In this document: piece after piece, positions 9,059-16,920 of the stretch
Numbering within the stretch: position 1 is the first letter of the stretch
Layout of the letters: each line of letters opens with the position of its first letter
Assembly (NCBI GenBank): GCA_944358445.1
Contig: CALVRC010000015.1
Coordinates: 1-37,898 of the forward strand
DNA length: 37,898 nt
Source: an uncultured Bacilli bacterium
Lineage (GTDB): Bacteria > Bacillota_I > Bacilli_A > RF39 > UBA660
Direction: 5' to 3'
Translations under genes and position numbers: made by a program
Notes under the pieces: model-generated
The model's database searches: none
Told to the model about the DNA's origin: nothing
What the model saw: the letters and a program-made list of their open reading frames with translations, nothing else

Positions 9059-10813
9059 ATGTTTGGAAAAATACTTTATATCAGTAATACAGAGGCGCAC
9101 GTTGAAACACCAAAAGATGGTTCAATGTCAACAAACATTATGAATATGCATGTCATATTTGAAGACGAAAAAAAGAAAATATTAGGTGAAGTTGAAGATA
9201 CTGGAAGTGACATAATTAAAATCAGATTTTTGGGTGAAATTACTAATGGTAAATTTGTTGGCGGTGTTATTAGAAAACCTACATTTAACTCTAAAATAAG
9301 AATGATCAGTGATGAAGAAGTTGGACTAATTTTAGGTGATGATACCTCATCATCATTCGTTATAGGTGAAAGTCCATTATATGATAGCCATCCAATAAGC
9401 GTTGATATTAATGACTTATTTAGTAGTCATATGGCTATATTCGGTAATAGTGGTTCAGGTAAATCATGCGGAGTTGCAAGACTTTTACAAAATGTATTTG
9501 AAAATCAAAAACTATTACCATTCCGTTCTAACTTCTTTATATTTGATGCTTATGGAGAATATCATAATGCGCTTCAAAACATTAATCAAATAAACCCAAA
9601 TTTAAATTTTAAATTTTATACAACTAACATCCATCAAACAGACGGTGAAATCCTTTCAGTACCAATATGGCTTTTAGATATTGATGATATGGCTTTATTA
9701 TTACGTGCAGATAAGCATTCACAATTAACTATCATTGAAAGAATGTTAAAATTAGTAAATATTTTTGCATCTGATGATGAAATGAGTACAAAATATAAAA
9801 ATCACTTAATTGCCAAAGCCATTATGTCAATCCTTTATACAAACCAAACAGCAAGTAGTAAAAGGAATGATGTATTTGCCATTTTAGCAAACTGTTCAAC
9901 TAATGAATTTAATTTAGAAGCTCCAGTTCATGGAATTGGTTATACAAGAAAATTTAGAGAATGCTTCACCATTGATACTCAAGGACAGTTCCCAGAGAGT
10001 ATTTTAATGACTGAATACATTACAGGCTTTATTGATGAATCATTAGATAAATATGAACCAAAAGAAATTAAATACTACACGTTAGAAGATTTGGAAAAAG
10101 CTCTAGAATTTACTTTAATCAGTGAAGGCTTATTAAATAATACTGATACATACGCTGATGCTATTGAATTAAAAGTAAGACTTCATTCCTTAACAATATC
10201 TGAAAACTCAAGATATTTACGTTATCCAAACTTTATCACAATGGAAAATTATATTGCAACTTTAGTAGCTAAAAACGGAAAAAAAGCTCAAGTAATTAAC
10301 TTTAACTTAGAAGATATTGAAGACTGGTTTGCTAAAGTCATAGTAAAAATATATACAAAAATGTTATTTAATTTTACAAAAAGTTTAAAGAATAGAGCAT
10401 CTATTCCATTTCATATATTTGTTGAAGAGGCACATAGATATGTTCAAAATGATACTGATGTTGAATTAATTGGATATAATATTTTTGAAAGAGTAGCTAA
10501 AGAAGGCCGTAAATATGGATTAATATTTAATTTGATTTCTCAAAGACCAGTTGAAATATCTGATACCGTTATTTCACAGTGTGCGAACTTCTTAATATTT
10601 AAAATAACACACCCAAGAGATTTGGATTACATAACAAAAATGCTTCCAAATATTTCAGCTGACATAGTTGAAAAACAAAAAACCTTGCAACCGGGAACGT
10701 GTATGGCCTTTGGTGGAGCTTTTAAAATACCTACTATTGTTAGAATGAAAATGCCAGATCCAGCTCCTTCATCAAGTAGTTGCAATGTTTTCGAAACATG
10801 GAAGGCAAATTAA
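9059..10813 (+). CDS. HerA/FtsK-superfamily ATPase (DUF87)
   Basis: This 584-residue protein has an N-terminal beta-rich HAS-barrel-like region (about 1-100). An ATPase core follows with Walker A GNSGSGKS (129-136), preceded by SSHMAIF as in HerA proteins. A late acidic Walker B-like segment is FHIFVEEAHRYV, and a sensor-type motif is NLISQRPVEISDTVISQC. HerA ATPases are hexameric DNA translocases, usually paired with a nuclease such as NurA or a SIR2 protein in defence or repair. No nuclease is adjacent here. It sits 12 bases after ylxM with a GGGGAGG site, in an SRP operon. The family call is firm and the role uncertain. Confidence 0.88.
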   Translation: MFGKILYISNTEAHVETPKDGSMSTNIMNMHVIFEDEKKKILGEVEDTGSDIIKIRFLGEITNGKFVGGVIRKPTFNSKIRMISDEEVGLILGDDTSSSFVIGESPLYDSHPISVDINDLFSSHMAIFGNSGSGKSCGVARLLQNVFENQKLLPFRSNFFIFDAYGEYHNALQNINQINPNLNFKFYTTNIHQTDGEILSVPIWLLDIDDMALLLRADKHSQLTIIERMLKLVNIFASDDEMSTKYKNHLIAKAIMSILYTNQTASSKRNDVFAILANCSTNEFNLEAPVHGIGYTRKFRECFTIDTQGQFPESILMTEYITGFIDESLDKYEPKEIKYYTLEDLEKALEFTLISEGLLNNTDTYADAIELKVRLHSLTISENSRYLRYPNFITMENYIATLVAKNGKKAQVINFNLEDIEDWFAKVIVKIYTKMLFNFTKSLKNRASIPFHIFVEEAHRYVQNDTDVELIGYNIFERVAKEGRKYGLIFNLISQRPVEISDTVISQCANFLIFKITHPRDLDYITKMLPNISADIVEKQKTLQPGTCMAFGGAFKIPTIVRMKMPDPAPSSSSCNVFETWKAN

Positions 10814-11250
10814 TGGAACATGATATTAAAGCTATTACACCAATGAAAATAGCAATAATCTCCATTATATTAATTATTATAATAAGTACAATTTATATAC
10901 TTATTCCAAATAAACAAGAAGATTCAAAAGAAAAAGAACCAGAATTAATACATTTAACATTTGATAATATAACTCAAAATCATATTTTATTTAGTAATAT
11001 AAAAATATTTAAACAAGAAAATGAATTTTACTTAACAGCAACTGCAACAAATATGACCTCTAACACACTAAAAATATCACCATTATCTATAACTCTAAAA
11101 GATGATAAAAATAAAGAAACTGTTATGACAAGTTATTTAGGTGATATCATAAATGGTGAGGAAGAAAAAAGCATCACAGTTAAAACAAACAAAAATTTAA
11201 GAAATATCAAAATGGTTGAATTAAACATAACCACCCAGGTTTTATCCTGA
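10813..11250 (+). CDS. Membrane-anchored FxLyD-like beta-domain protein (copy A)
   Basis: This start is preferred because ATG overlaps the upstream stop (TAATG) and follows GGAAGG at normal spacing, giving 145 residues. One N-terminal membrane segment (about 11-31, very Ile-rich) is followed by an extracytoplasmic beta-sandwich. The sequence LTFDNI...ATATNMTSNTLKISPLSITLKDDKNKE resembles FxLyD-type domains. The gene at 30935-31414 has the same architecture (LKFTNI...ADVTNIAQNNSTISDVDIILQDKNGNE), so they are paralogues. The last codons lie inside the transcription terminator. The function is unknown; it is likely a cell-envelope protein. Confidence 0.65.
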   Translation: MEHDIKAITPMKIAIISIILIIIISTIYILIPNKQEDSKEKEPELIHLTFDNITQNHILFSNIKIFKQENEFYLTATATNMTSNTLKISPLSITLKDDKNKETVMTSYLGDIINGEEEKSITVKTNKNLRNIKMVELNITTQVLS

Positions 11251-11259
11251 GTGGTTTTA
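11229..11259 (+). terminator. Intrinsic terminator overlapping the end of the beta-domain gene
   Basis: AACCACCCAGG (11229-11239) pairs with CCTGAGTGGTT (11246-11256) with one mismatch, followed by TTAT. The stop codon at 11248-11250 is inside the hairpin. Confidence 0.75.
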
Positions 11260-11278
11260 TGATATACTATATATAGTT

Positions 11279-11353
11279 GTTCGAATAGCTTAATGGATAG
11301 AGTTTTCCCCTCCGAAGGGAAAGGTGGGAGTTCAATTCTCCCTTCGAACACCA
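11279..11353 (+). tRNA. tRNA-Arg(CCG)
   Basis: A full cloverleaf is visible. The acceptor GTTCGAA/TTCGAAC is perfect. The anticodon stem TTCCC/GGGAA encloses loop CTCCGAA with anticodon CCG (11312-11314). The T stem is GGGAG/CTCCC and the CCA is encoded at 11351-11353. It reads the CGG codon, which is very rare in genes this AT-rich. A TATACT element (11263-11268) is a plausible -10. folD starts 16 bases downstream, so they may share a transcript. Confidence 0.95.
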
Positions 11354-11369
11354 TAAAGTAGGTGAAAAT

Positions 11370-12260
11370 ATGGAAAGTCAAATTTTAGATGGTAAATTAG
11401 TATCAAAAGCAATAAAAAGCAAAGTGGCAAAAGGTGTATATGATTATGAAGAAACATATAATGAACAAATAACCTTAGCCACCATTCTTGTAGGGAACGA
11501 TCAAGCATCTAAAACATATGTAAAAATGAAATCCAAAGCATGTAAAGAAGTTGGAATAAATACAAGAGAATATTTTTTTCCAGAATTTACTACAGAAGGT
11601 CTTATAAGAATAATTGAAGCTTTAAATCAAGATGAAACAATAAATGGTATTTTAATTCAGCACCCTCTACCAAAAAACATTGATGAGCAAAAGTGTTTTG
11701 ATAAAATTGCCTTAGAAAAAGATGTTGATGGTCTAAGTTCTCGTAACTTTGGAAAAATGGCATTTCATAAAGAAACGTTAGGAGCAGCCACCCCAACAGG
11801 AATTATGAACATTCTAGATTTTTATAACATTGATGTTGCTGGGAAAAGTGCTTGTGTTATAGGACGTAGTTCCATTTTAGGAAAACCTGCTGCCTTAATG
11901 CTTTTAAATAAAGATGCAACTGTAACAATGTGCCATTCAAAAACAAAAAATTTAAAAGATATAGTTAAAAGCTCTGACATAGTAGTAGCTGCTTTAGGAG
12001 AACCAGAGTTTATAAAAAAAGAGTGGCTAAAAGAAGACACTATCGTAATTGACACGGGCTATAGTTATGTAAATGGTCATTCAGTAGGTGATGTAGAATC
12101 CCCAGAAGGAGTAGCAAGTTTCTACACCCCAGTTCCAGGGGGAGTTGGGCCTGTAACTATAGCAACACTATTAAATAATACACTTATAGCTGCTCAAAAT
12201 CAGAAAGTAAAAGAAAAAGTAATTTCAAAAGGGAAACAATATATAAAGGAGGATAAATAA
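11370..12260 (+). CDS. folD: Bifunctional methylene-THF dehydrogenase/cyclohydrolase
   Basis: FolD interconverts 5,10-methylene-THF and 10-formyl-THF through dehydrogenase and cyclohydrolase steps in cytosolic one-carbon metabolism. The 296-residue protein has SKTYVKMKSKACKEVGI with catalytic Tyr50 and Lys54, GILIQHPLPKNI, KDVDGLS, the cofactor-binding GRSSILGKPAALML and the C-terminal PVPGGVGPVTIATLL. The length is normal. The start has a TAGGTGA ribosome site just after tRNA-Arg. The stop codon directly abuts the ackA start, with the ackA ribosome site AAGGAGG inside folD. Confidence 0.97.
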   Translation: MESQILDGKLVSKAIKSKVAKGVYDYEETYNEQITLATILVGNDQASKTYVKMKSKACKEVGINTREYFFPEFTTEGLIRIIEALNQDETINGILIQHPLPKNIDEQKCFDKIALEKDVDGLSSRNFGKMAFHKETLGAATPTGIMNILDFYNIDVAGKSACVIGRSSILGKPAALMLLNKDATVTMCHSKTKNLKDIVKSSDIVVAALGEPEFIKKEWLKEDTIVIDTGYSYVNGHSVGDVESPEGVASFYTPVPGGVGPVTIATLLNNTLIAAQNQKVKEKVISKGKQYIKEDK

Positions 12261-13436
12261 ATGAAAATATTGTCAATTAATGCAGGAAGTAGTTCCTTAA
12301 AATTTAGTTTATTTAACATGAAAGATGAAAGCGTTATTGCTAGTGGTTTATTCGAAAGGATAGGCATTGATGGCGCTTATAAAATCAAATTTAATGGGAA
12401 AGAATACAAAGAAAACGTTCCATTAAAAACTCATGTTGATGCTGTTAATATCTTACTTGAAAAATTAATCAGTTTGAATATTGTAAAATCATTAGATGAA
12501 ATAGAAGGAGTGGGTCATAGGGTTGTTCAAGGAAAAGATGTCTTTGATAGATCAGTAATAGTTGATGATGAAGTTATGCAAAAACTTGAATCAATTAAAC
12601 ATTTTGCGCCTCTTCATAATCCAGCTAACATGCATGGTATTGAAGCTTTTATGAAAGCATTACCAAATGTACCAAACATAGTTGTATTTGATACAGCTTT
12701 CCATCAAACAATGGAAAAAGAGACCTTTTTATATCCAGTTCCATATGAGTGGTATGAAAAATACGGAATCAGAAAATATGGCGCCCATGGAACAAGCCAT
12801 AGATATATTACTGAGACATTAACAGAGATGCTAAATATGGATAAATTTAAATTAATCAGTTGTCATATAGGAAATGGAGCTTCTATCACAGCTGTTAAAG
12901 ATGGTAAATGTGTAGATACATCTATGGGATTCACACCACTCGCAGGAGTAATGATGGGAACCCGCTCAGGTGATATCGATCCATCTTTATTACCACCGGT
13001 TATGGAAGCTGAAAATAAAAATATAAATGACATTATAAATGACTTAAATAAGCATAGCGGAATTTTAGGCCTAAGTGGCATTAGTAGTGATATGCGTGAT
13101 TTAGAAGCTGCATGTAAAAAAGGAAATGAAAGAGCTATTTTAACAATGAAAAAATACGTTAGAAGAATTACTGATTATATAGCTCAATACTATGTGTTAT
13201 TAGGTGGTGCAGATGTAATTGCCTTTACTGCAGGAGTAGGAGAAAATAGCTCTTCAGTTCGTAAAATGGTATGTGATAACCTAGTTAGTCTAGGAATAAA
13301 AATTGACGAAAAACAAAATAATGTACATGGTAAAACAGCTTTAATCAGTACTCCGGATTCAAAAATAAAAGTATATGTTATTCCAACAGATGAAGAATTA
13401 ATGATAGCTAGAGATACTTTAGAGTTAATAAAATAA
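12261..13436 (+). CDS. ackA: Acetate kinase
   Basis: Acetate kinase makes ATP from acetyl phosphate and ADP during fermentation. The 391-residue protein has the ASKHA nucleotide-binding start ILSINAGSSSLKFSLF, GVGHRVVQG (substrate-binding Arg), VFDTAFHQTM (catalytic Asp), YGAHGTSHRYI (His), GTRSGDIDPS (transition-state Arg) and the C-terminal PTDEELMIARDT (metal Glu). All key residues are present. It is directly adjacent to folD. No phosphotransacetylase gene is in the window. Confidence 0.97.
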   Translation: MKILSINAGSSSLKFSLFNMKDESVIASGLFERIGIDGAYKIKFNGKEYKENVPLKTHVDAVNILLEKLISLNIVKSLDEIEGVGHRVVQGKDVFDRSVIVDDEVMQKLESIKHFAPLHNPANMHGIEAFMKALPNVPNIVVFDTAFHQTMEKETFLYPVPYEWYEKYGIRKYGAHGTSHRYITETLTEMLNMDKFKLISCHIGNGASITAVKDGKCVDTSMGFTPLAGVMMGTRSGDIDPSLLPPVMEAENKNINDIINDLNKHSGILGLSGISSDMRDLEAACKKGNERAILTMKKYVRRITDYIAQYYVLLGGADVIAFTAGVGENSSSVRKMVCDNLVSLGIKIDEKQNNVHGKTALISTPDSKIKVYVIPTDEELMIARDTLELIK

Positions 13437-13454
13437 ATAAAAGGAGGAAACGAA

Positions 13455-13874
13455 ATGGAATACAAAAAATTTAATAATAAAATTGTTGCTAGAATTGATA
13501 AAGGAGAAGAAATTTTAAAGCAAATTAAAGAAATTGCTTTAAAAGAAAATATTAAACTTGCTAGTGTAAGAGCTTTAGGAGCAACTAATGATTTTACAGT
13601 TGGTGTATTTAAAACAGATGAAAAAAAATATTATTCAAATGAATTTAAAGGAAATTTTGAAATTGTTTCTTTAACTGGAACAATTAATACAATGAATGGT
13701 GAATTTTATACTCATATACATATGAGTGCCGGAAATGATAAAGGAGAAGTGTTTGGTGGCCATTTAAATAAAGCCATTGTCAGTGCTACTTGTGAAATGG
13801 TAATAGATATCATTGATGGCACTGTTGATAGATATTTTGATGAAGAAATTGGATTGAATTTATTTAAGTTTTAA
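13455..13874 (+). CDS. PPC/DUF296-domain protein
   Basis: This 139-residue protein is a single PPC (DUF296) domain. It contains LASVRALGATNDFTVGVF, THIHMSAGNDKGEVFGGHL and IVSATCEMVIDI, matching the family's conserved His pair and GGHL loop. In plants the domain sits in AT-hook proteins. Free-standing bacterial versions are small trimeric proteins with no settled role, though often annotated as DNA-binding. It follows ackA by 18 bases with an AAAGGAGG site, so it is probably in the folD-ackA operon. Confidence 0.88.
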   Translation: MEYKKFNNKIVARIDKGEEILKQIKEIALKENIKLASVRALGATNDFTVGVFKTDEKKYYSNEFKGNFEIVSLTGTINTMNGEFYTHIHMSAGNDKGEVFGGHLNKAIVSATCEMVIDIIDGTVDRYFDEEIGLNLFKF

Positions 13875-13947
13875 TATCTGTGACAGATTAAAATATTAAT
13901 TTATTTCCTACCTATTAACTGTAAAAAATTGAAAGTGAGTTTAAAAT

Positions 13948-14913
13948 ATGAAACAAATAGTTATTAAAACCCTCATATTTTTATACATTATTAATGCATT
14001 AAGTATCTGTAGTGTTAATGCCGCTAGCAATCCCTATAAACAATCTGGTCCCTATGGGACCAATTGTACTTGGTATGTATGGAAGATGGCGTACGAAAAA
14101 GCCGGTGTAACTTTACCAGGATGGGGAAATGCAAAAGAGTGGTATAATGATGCAAAAAATTCTGGATATACAGTCAGTACAACACCTAAAGCAAATTCAA
14201 TTATAGTATGGGGTGGTTGGACATCTTATGGACATGTAGGATACGTTGAAAGAGTATCTGGAAATACTCTATATGTGTGGGATTCAACAGGTCCATGTAT
14301 AAACCAAAATGATCCTACTTATCAAGAGTGTCTTAAGAATAGTTGGAATGAAAATACTGATAGAGCTTGTAAAGAAAAAGCACCAAAAGCTGCCTGCGAA
14401 TACACAATTTCTCCAGATGAATATGGTATAACAGGTTATATTTATTTAAATAAGACACCTAAAAAATCTGTTACTAATACAAACAAAAAAGAACCTCAAC
14501 CTATAATTAAGTCAAATAATGCAAATTTAAAAAACATTAATTTCAGTGTAGGAAAAATAAATTTCAAAAAAGATGTTTTAGAATATAAAATTAAAGTAAA
14601 AAATGAAATTGATAAAATAACTATAACCTCCAGCCCAGAAGATTTAAATGCTAAGGTAGAAGGCAACGGAGAATATAAATTAAAAGTTGGAGTAAATGAA
14701 ATTAAGCTAATTGTTAAAGCCGAAGATGGAACCACAAAAGAATATAAAATTAATGTAATTAGAGATATAAAAAACAAAGTAAAAAAAGAAAAAGAGAAAG
14801 TAAATAAAAATAGTCTCAATATTATTATTATCGTTGATATTCTTATTATAATTATAACTATTATTACAATATTTATCATTGAAAAAAGAAAACATAAAAA
14901 AAATCAAAAATAA
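13948..14913 (+). CDS. Secreted CHAP-domain protein with cadherin-like domain and C-terminal membrane anchor
   Basis: This 321-residue protein has a signal peptide (cleavage near SVNA-AS, about residue 25). A CHAP amidase/endopeptidase domain follows (about 30-150) with the catalytic Cys in YGTNCTWYVW (C40) and His in YGHVGYVE (H96). A cadherin-like beta-sandwich (about 185-272, typical AEDGTTKEYKINVIRD end) comes next, then one membrane helix (about 290-311) and a basic tail KRKHKK. CHAP enzymes cleave peptidoglycan. The C-terminal anchor would hold this one on the outer face of the membrane, suggesting cell-wall remodelling rather than lysis. Four extra cysteines between 109 and 149 suggest disulfides. 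Confidence 0.88.
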   Translation: MKQIVIKTLIFLYIINALSICSVNAASNPYKQSGPYGTNCTWYVWKMAYEKAGVTLPGWGNAKEWYNDAKNSGYTVSTTPKANSIIVWGGWTSYGHVGYVERVSGNTLYVWDSTGPCINQNDPTYQECLKNSWNENTDRACKEKAPKAACEYTISPDEYGITGYIYLNKTPKKSVTNTNKKEPQPIIKSNNANLKNINFSVGKINFKKDVLEYKIKVKNEIDKITITSSPEDLNAKVEGNGEYKLKVGVNEIKLIVKAEDGTTKEYKINVIRDIKNKVKKEKEKVNKNSLNIIIIVDILIIIITIITIFIIEKRKHKKNQK

Positions 14914-15050
14914 ATTGGAGAGTCAAGTCTCTTTTTTTACATTTTAAAAAAATGAAGAAGAAACGGACAAAGTATGATACAATGTTTATGGAAAGGCTTT
15001 ATTGCTAGATAATGATTTATTTAGCAAGAGTTTTATGGAGTAGATGTATT

Positions 15051-16049
15051 ATGAAACTAGAAGAAGAAATTTTTAAAACATATACATTAAATAAAAATAA
15101 ATTAATTAGTTATGGTTTTATTAAAGAAAAAGAAAATTATAAATATTCTAAAAAAATTATAAATAATACTTTTCAAATAAATATTATTATTGATAAAAAT
15201 GGTAAAGTAGAAGGTAAAATTTATGATTTAGATGCTGAATATGAGTATACTAATTTTAGAATTAAAGATATAACCGGTGCCTTTGCACTAAAAATTAAAG
15301 AAGAATATCAAAATGTTTTAAAAGAGATAAGAGATAATTGTTTTGAAAAAAAGTATTTTATTTTTAATCAAACTAATAGAATAACAGAATCAATTATAAA
15401 TAAATATCATGTAAATCCAGAATTTCTATGGGTGAAAAACCCTAATTTTGGTGTTTTTAGAAACCCCAAAAGTGAAAAATGGTTTGGAATTATCATGAAC
15501 ATTGATAAAAGCAAAATAATTCCAAAACAAAAAGGTGAAATAGAAATATTAAATATTAAATTAGATGATATAACATACCTAAAACAAAAAGGTATTTATC
15601 CTGCCTATCATATGAATAAAAAATCATGGGTAAGTATTATATTAGATGATAAAATACCTGATGAAGAAATAATGAAATTAGTAAATATAAGCTATGAATT
15701 ATCAAATTTAAAAGATGAATGGATAATTCCCGCTAATCCCAAATACTTTGATGTTATTACTTATATTGAAAGTTTGCCTATTTTTTCATGGAAACAGCCA
15801 AAAAACATAAAACTTGAAGATACAGTATACATCTATTTAGGAGCCCCTTATTCAGCTATTTTATATAAATGTAAAGTTATTGAACTTGATTTATATAACG
15901 AGCCTAAAAAACCGATCATGAATCTTGAATTAATTCAAAAATATGATCCTAAAAAGTACCCATTTATCAAATTAAAAGAATACGGATTGAATTCTGTTAG
16001 AAGTCCAAGAAGAATTCCAAATAAATTATCTAAAATATTAAATGAATAG
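15051..16049 (+). CDS. MmcQ/YjbR-family protein with a C-terminal PUA/EVE-like domain
   Basis: The start at 15051 is preferred over an in-frame ATG at 15012 because a GGAG site lies 10 bases upstream and the protein begins MKLEEEIFKTY as in the family, giving 332 residues. The first part includes VKNPNFGVFRNPKSEKWFGIIMNI and HMNKKSWVSIILDD, typical of MmcQ/YjbR (DUF419) proteins with a CyaY-like fold. The last ~110 residues (EWIIPANPKYFD...ILYKCKVIELD) look like a PUA/EVE-type domain, which in other proteins binds modified bases. This two-domain form recurs in Bacillota and its function is unknown. Confidence 0.75.
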   Translation: MKLEEEIFKTYTLNKNKLISYGFIKEKENYKYSKKIINNTFQINIIIDKNGKVEGKIYDLDAEYEYTNFRIKDITGAFALKIKEEYQNVLKEIRDNCFEKKYFIFNQTNRITESIINKYHVNPEFLWVKNPNFGVFRNPKSEKWFGIIMNIDKSKIIPKQKGEIEILNIKLDDITYLKQKGIYPAYHMNKKSWVSIILDDKIPDEEIMKLVNISYELSNLKDEWIIPANPKYFDVITYIESLPIFSWKQPKNIKLEDTVYIYLGAPYSAILYKCKVIELDLYNEPKKPIMNLELIQKYDPKKYPFIKLKEYGLNSVRSPRRIPNKLSKILNE

Positions 16050-16058
16050 AGGTATAAT

Positions 16059-16574
16059 ATGTCAAATATTGTTAATTTAATTTGTACTATTAGAGGATTA
16101 AAGGCAATAATAATGACTTATAATTTAAGTAAAAAGGAAAATAAAACTGAAGAAGAAAAAAAGGTACTTAAAGCTTTTAATAAAATGACAATAATATCAA
16201 CTATAGTTTTATCAATAAGTGTTATTATTATGGCATTTATAACTAATTGGTGTTTAGAAAGAAGTAGGCCAAATTATTTTGAGGGAATAGTTAATAGTGA
16301 TAAAACTATTTCGGTTGCAAATAACTCTTTACCACCATTAAAGCCAAAAGATATTAATGTTTCAGAATCAGAACTTATCCCAGGAAAATTAATATATATA
16401 ATAAAAAATAAAAATATTATAGAAATAAGCTATGAAAAACCTCAAAATTATATTTTTATTCTTATGTTTATTTATATAATTTTTGTCATATTGATGATAA
16501 TTTTTACCTATAAATTAACTAATCATAAAGATACAAAAGCTTGGATTATATGGTATAAAGCACAAAATAAGTAA
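16059..16574 (+). CDS. Unknown membrane protein with two transmembrane segments
   Basis: This 171-residue protein has hydrophobic helices at about 46-66 and 130-153. Between them is a ~60-residue extracytoplasmic loop containing NNSLPPLKPKDINVSESEL. The N-terminal cytoplasmic part is charged (SKKENKTEEEKKV). I recognise no family. It follows the YjbR-like gene by 9 bases with a GAGGTATA site, so the two are probably co-transcribed. The tRNA-Glu promoter lies just after its stop. Confidence 0.55.
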   Translation: MSNIVNLICTIRGLKAIIMTYNLSKKENKTEEEKKVLKAFNKMTIISTIVLSISVIIMAFITNWCLERSRPNYFEGIVNSDKTISVANNSLPPLKPKDINVSESELIPGKLIYIIKNKNIIEISYEKPQNYIFILMFIYIIFVILMIIFTYKLTNHKDTKAWIIWYKAQNK

Positions 16575-16584
16575 TGTATGCCTA

Positions 16585-16613
16585 TTGTCAAAATTATGAT
16601 TTTATGTTAATAT
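16585..16613 (+). promoter_or_regulatory. tRNA-Glu promoter
   Basis: TTGTCA (16585-16590), 17 bases, TAATAT (16608-16613). Transcription would start near 16620, about 20 bases before the tRNA. Confidence 0.6.
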
Positions 16614-16614
16614 T

Positions 16615-16637
16615 AAATAGACGTTGTAAGTCTATTT
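16615..16637 (+). promoter_or_regulatory. Perfect hairpin just upstream of tRNA-Glu
   Basis: AAATAGAC (16615-16622) pairs perfectly with GTCTATTT (16630-16637) around a 7-base loop, ending four bases before the tRNA. It could be a weak terminator of the upstream gene or a structured 5' leader for tRNA processing. It has no real T-tract. Confidence 0.4.
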
Positions 16638-16641
16638 AGCT

Positions 16642-16716
16642 GGCCTGTTGGTCAAGTGGTTAAGATGCCACCCTCTCAAGGTGGAGTCACGAGTTCAATT
16701 CTCGTACAGGCTACCA
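16642..16716 (+). tRNA. tRNA-Glu(CTC)
   Basis: The cloverleaf is complete. The acceptor is GGCCTGT/ACAGGCT with one G-U at the end. The anticodon stem CCACC/GGTGG encloses loop CTCTCAA with anticodon CTC (16675-16677). The T stem is ACGAG/CTCGT and the CCA is encoded. It reads GAG. The D-loop GGTCAAGTGGTTAAG is typical of bacterial tRNA-Glu. Confidence 0.93.
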
Positions 16717-16752
16717 ATGTGTATTTTACTTAAATTTTTTTAAGTTATTAAT

Positions 16753-16788
16753 AAAACTGTCATGAATATTTTTTATGACAGTTTTTGT
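16753..16788 (+). terminator. Intrinsic terminator downstream of tRNA-Glu
   Basis: AAAACTGTCAT (16753-16763) pairs perfectly with ATGACAGTTTT (16775-16785), followed by TGTTAT. A smaller ACTTAAA/TTAAGT hairpin precedes it. Confidence 0.75.
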
Positions 16789-16888
16789 TATATCTTATAT
16801 AAAAAATAAATCAGTTATATAAATGTACAAATACTAAAATTTTTATATAAAATAAATTAATTAAAAGACATTATAACATTATACGTGA

Positions 16889-16894
16889 TATAAT
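16889..16894 (+). promoter_or_regulatory. -10 element of the P-type ATPase gene
   Basis: TATAAT at 16889-16894 lies 27 bases before the start codon. A partial -35 (AAGACA, 16865-16870) is 18 bases upstream. Confidence 0.4.
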
Positions 16895-16920
16895 AAATAT
16901 ATAATAAGTGAGGTATCGAA

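Noticed and set aside
10780-10812. Upstream in-frame start for the beta-domain protein
   Set aside because: It lies deep inside herA with no ribosome site; the ATG at 10813 overlaps the stop and follows GGAAGG.
14496-14907. Minus-strand open frames opposite the CHAP protein
   Set aside because: They are low-complexity Ile/Asn/Phe strings produced by the complement of a Lys/Ile-rich coding region, with no ribosome site.
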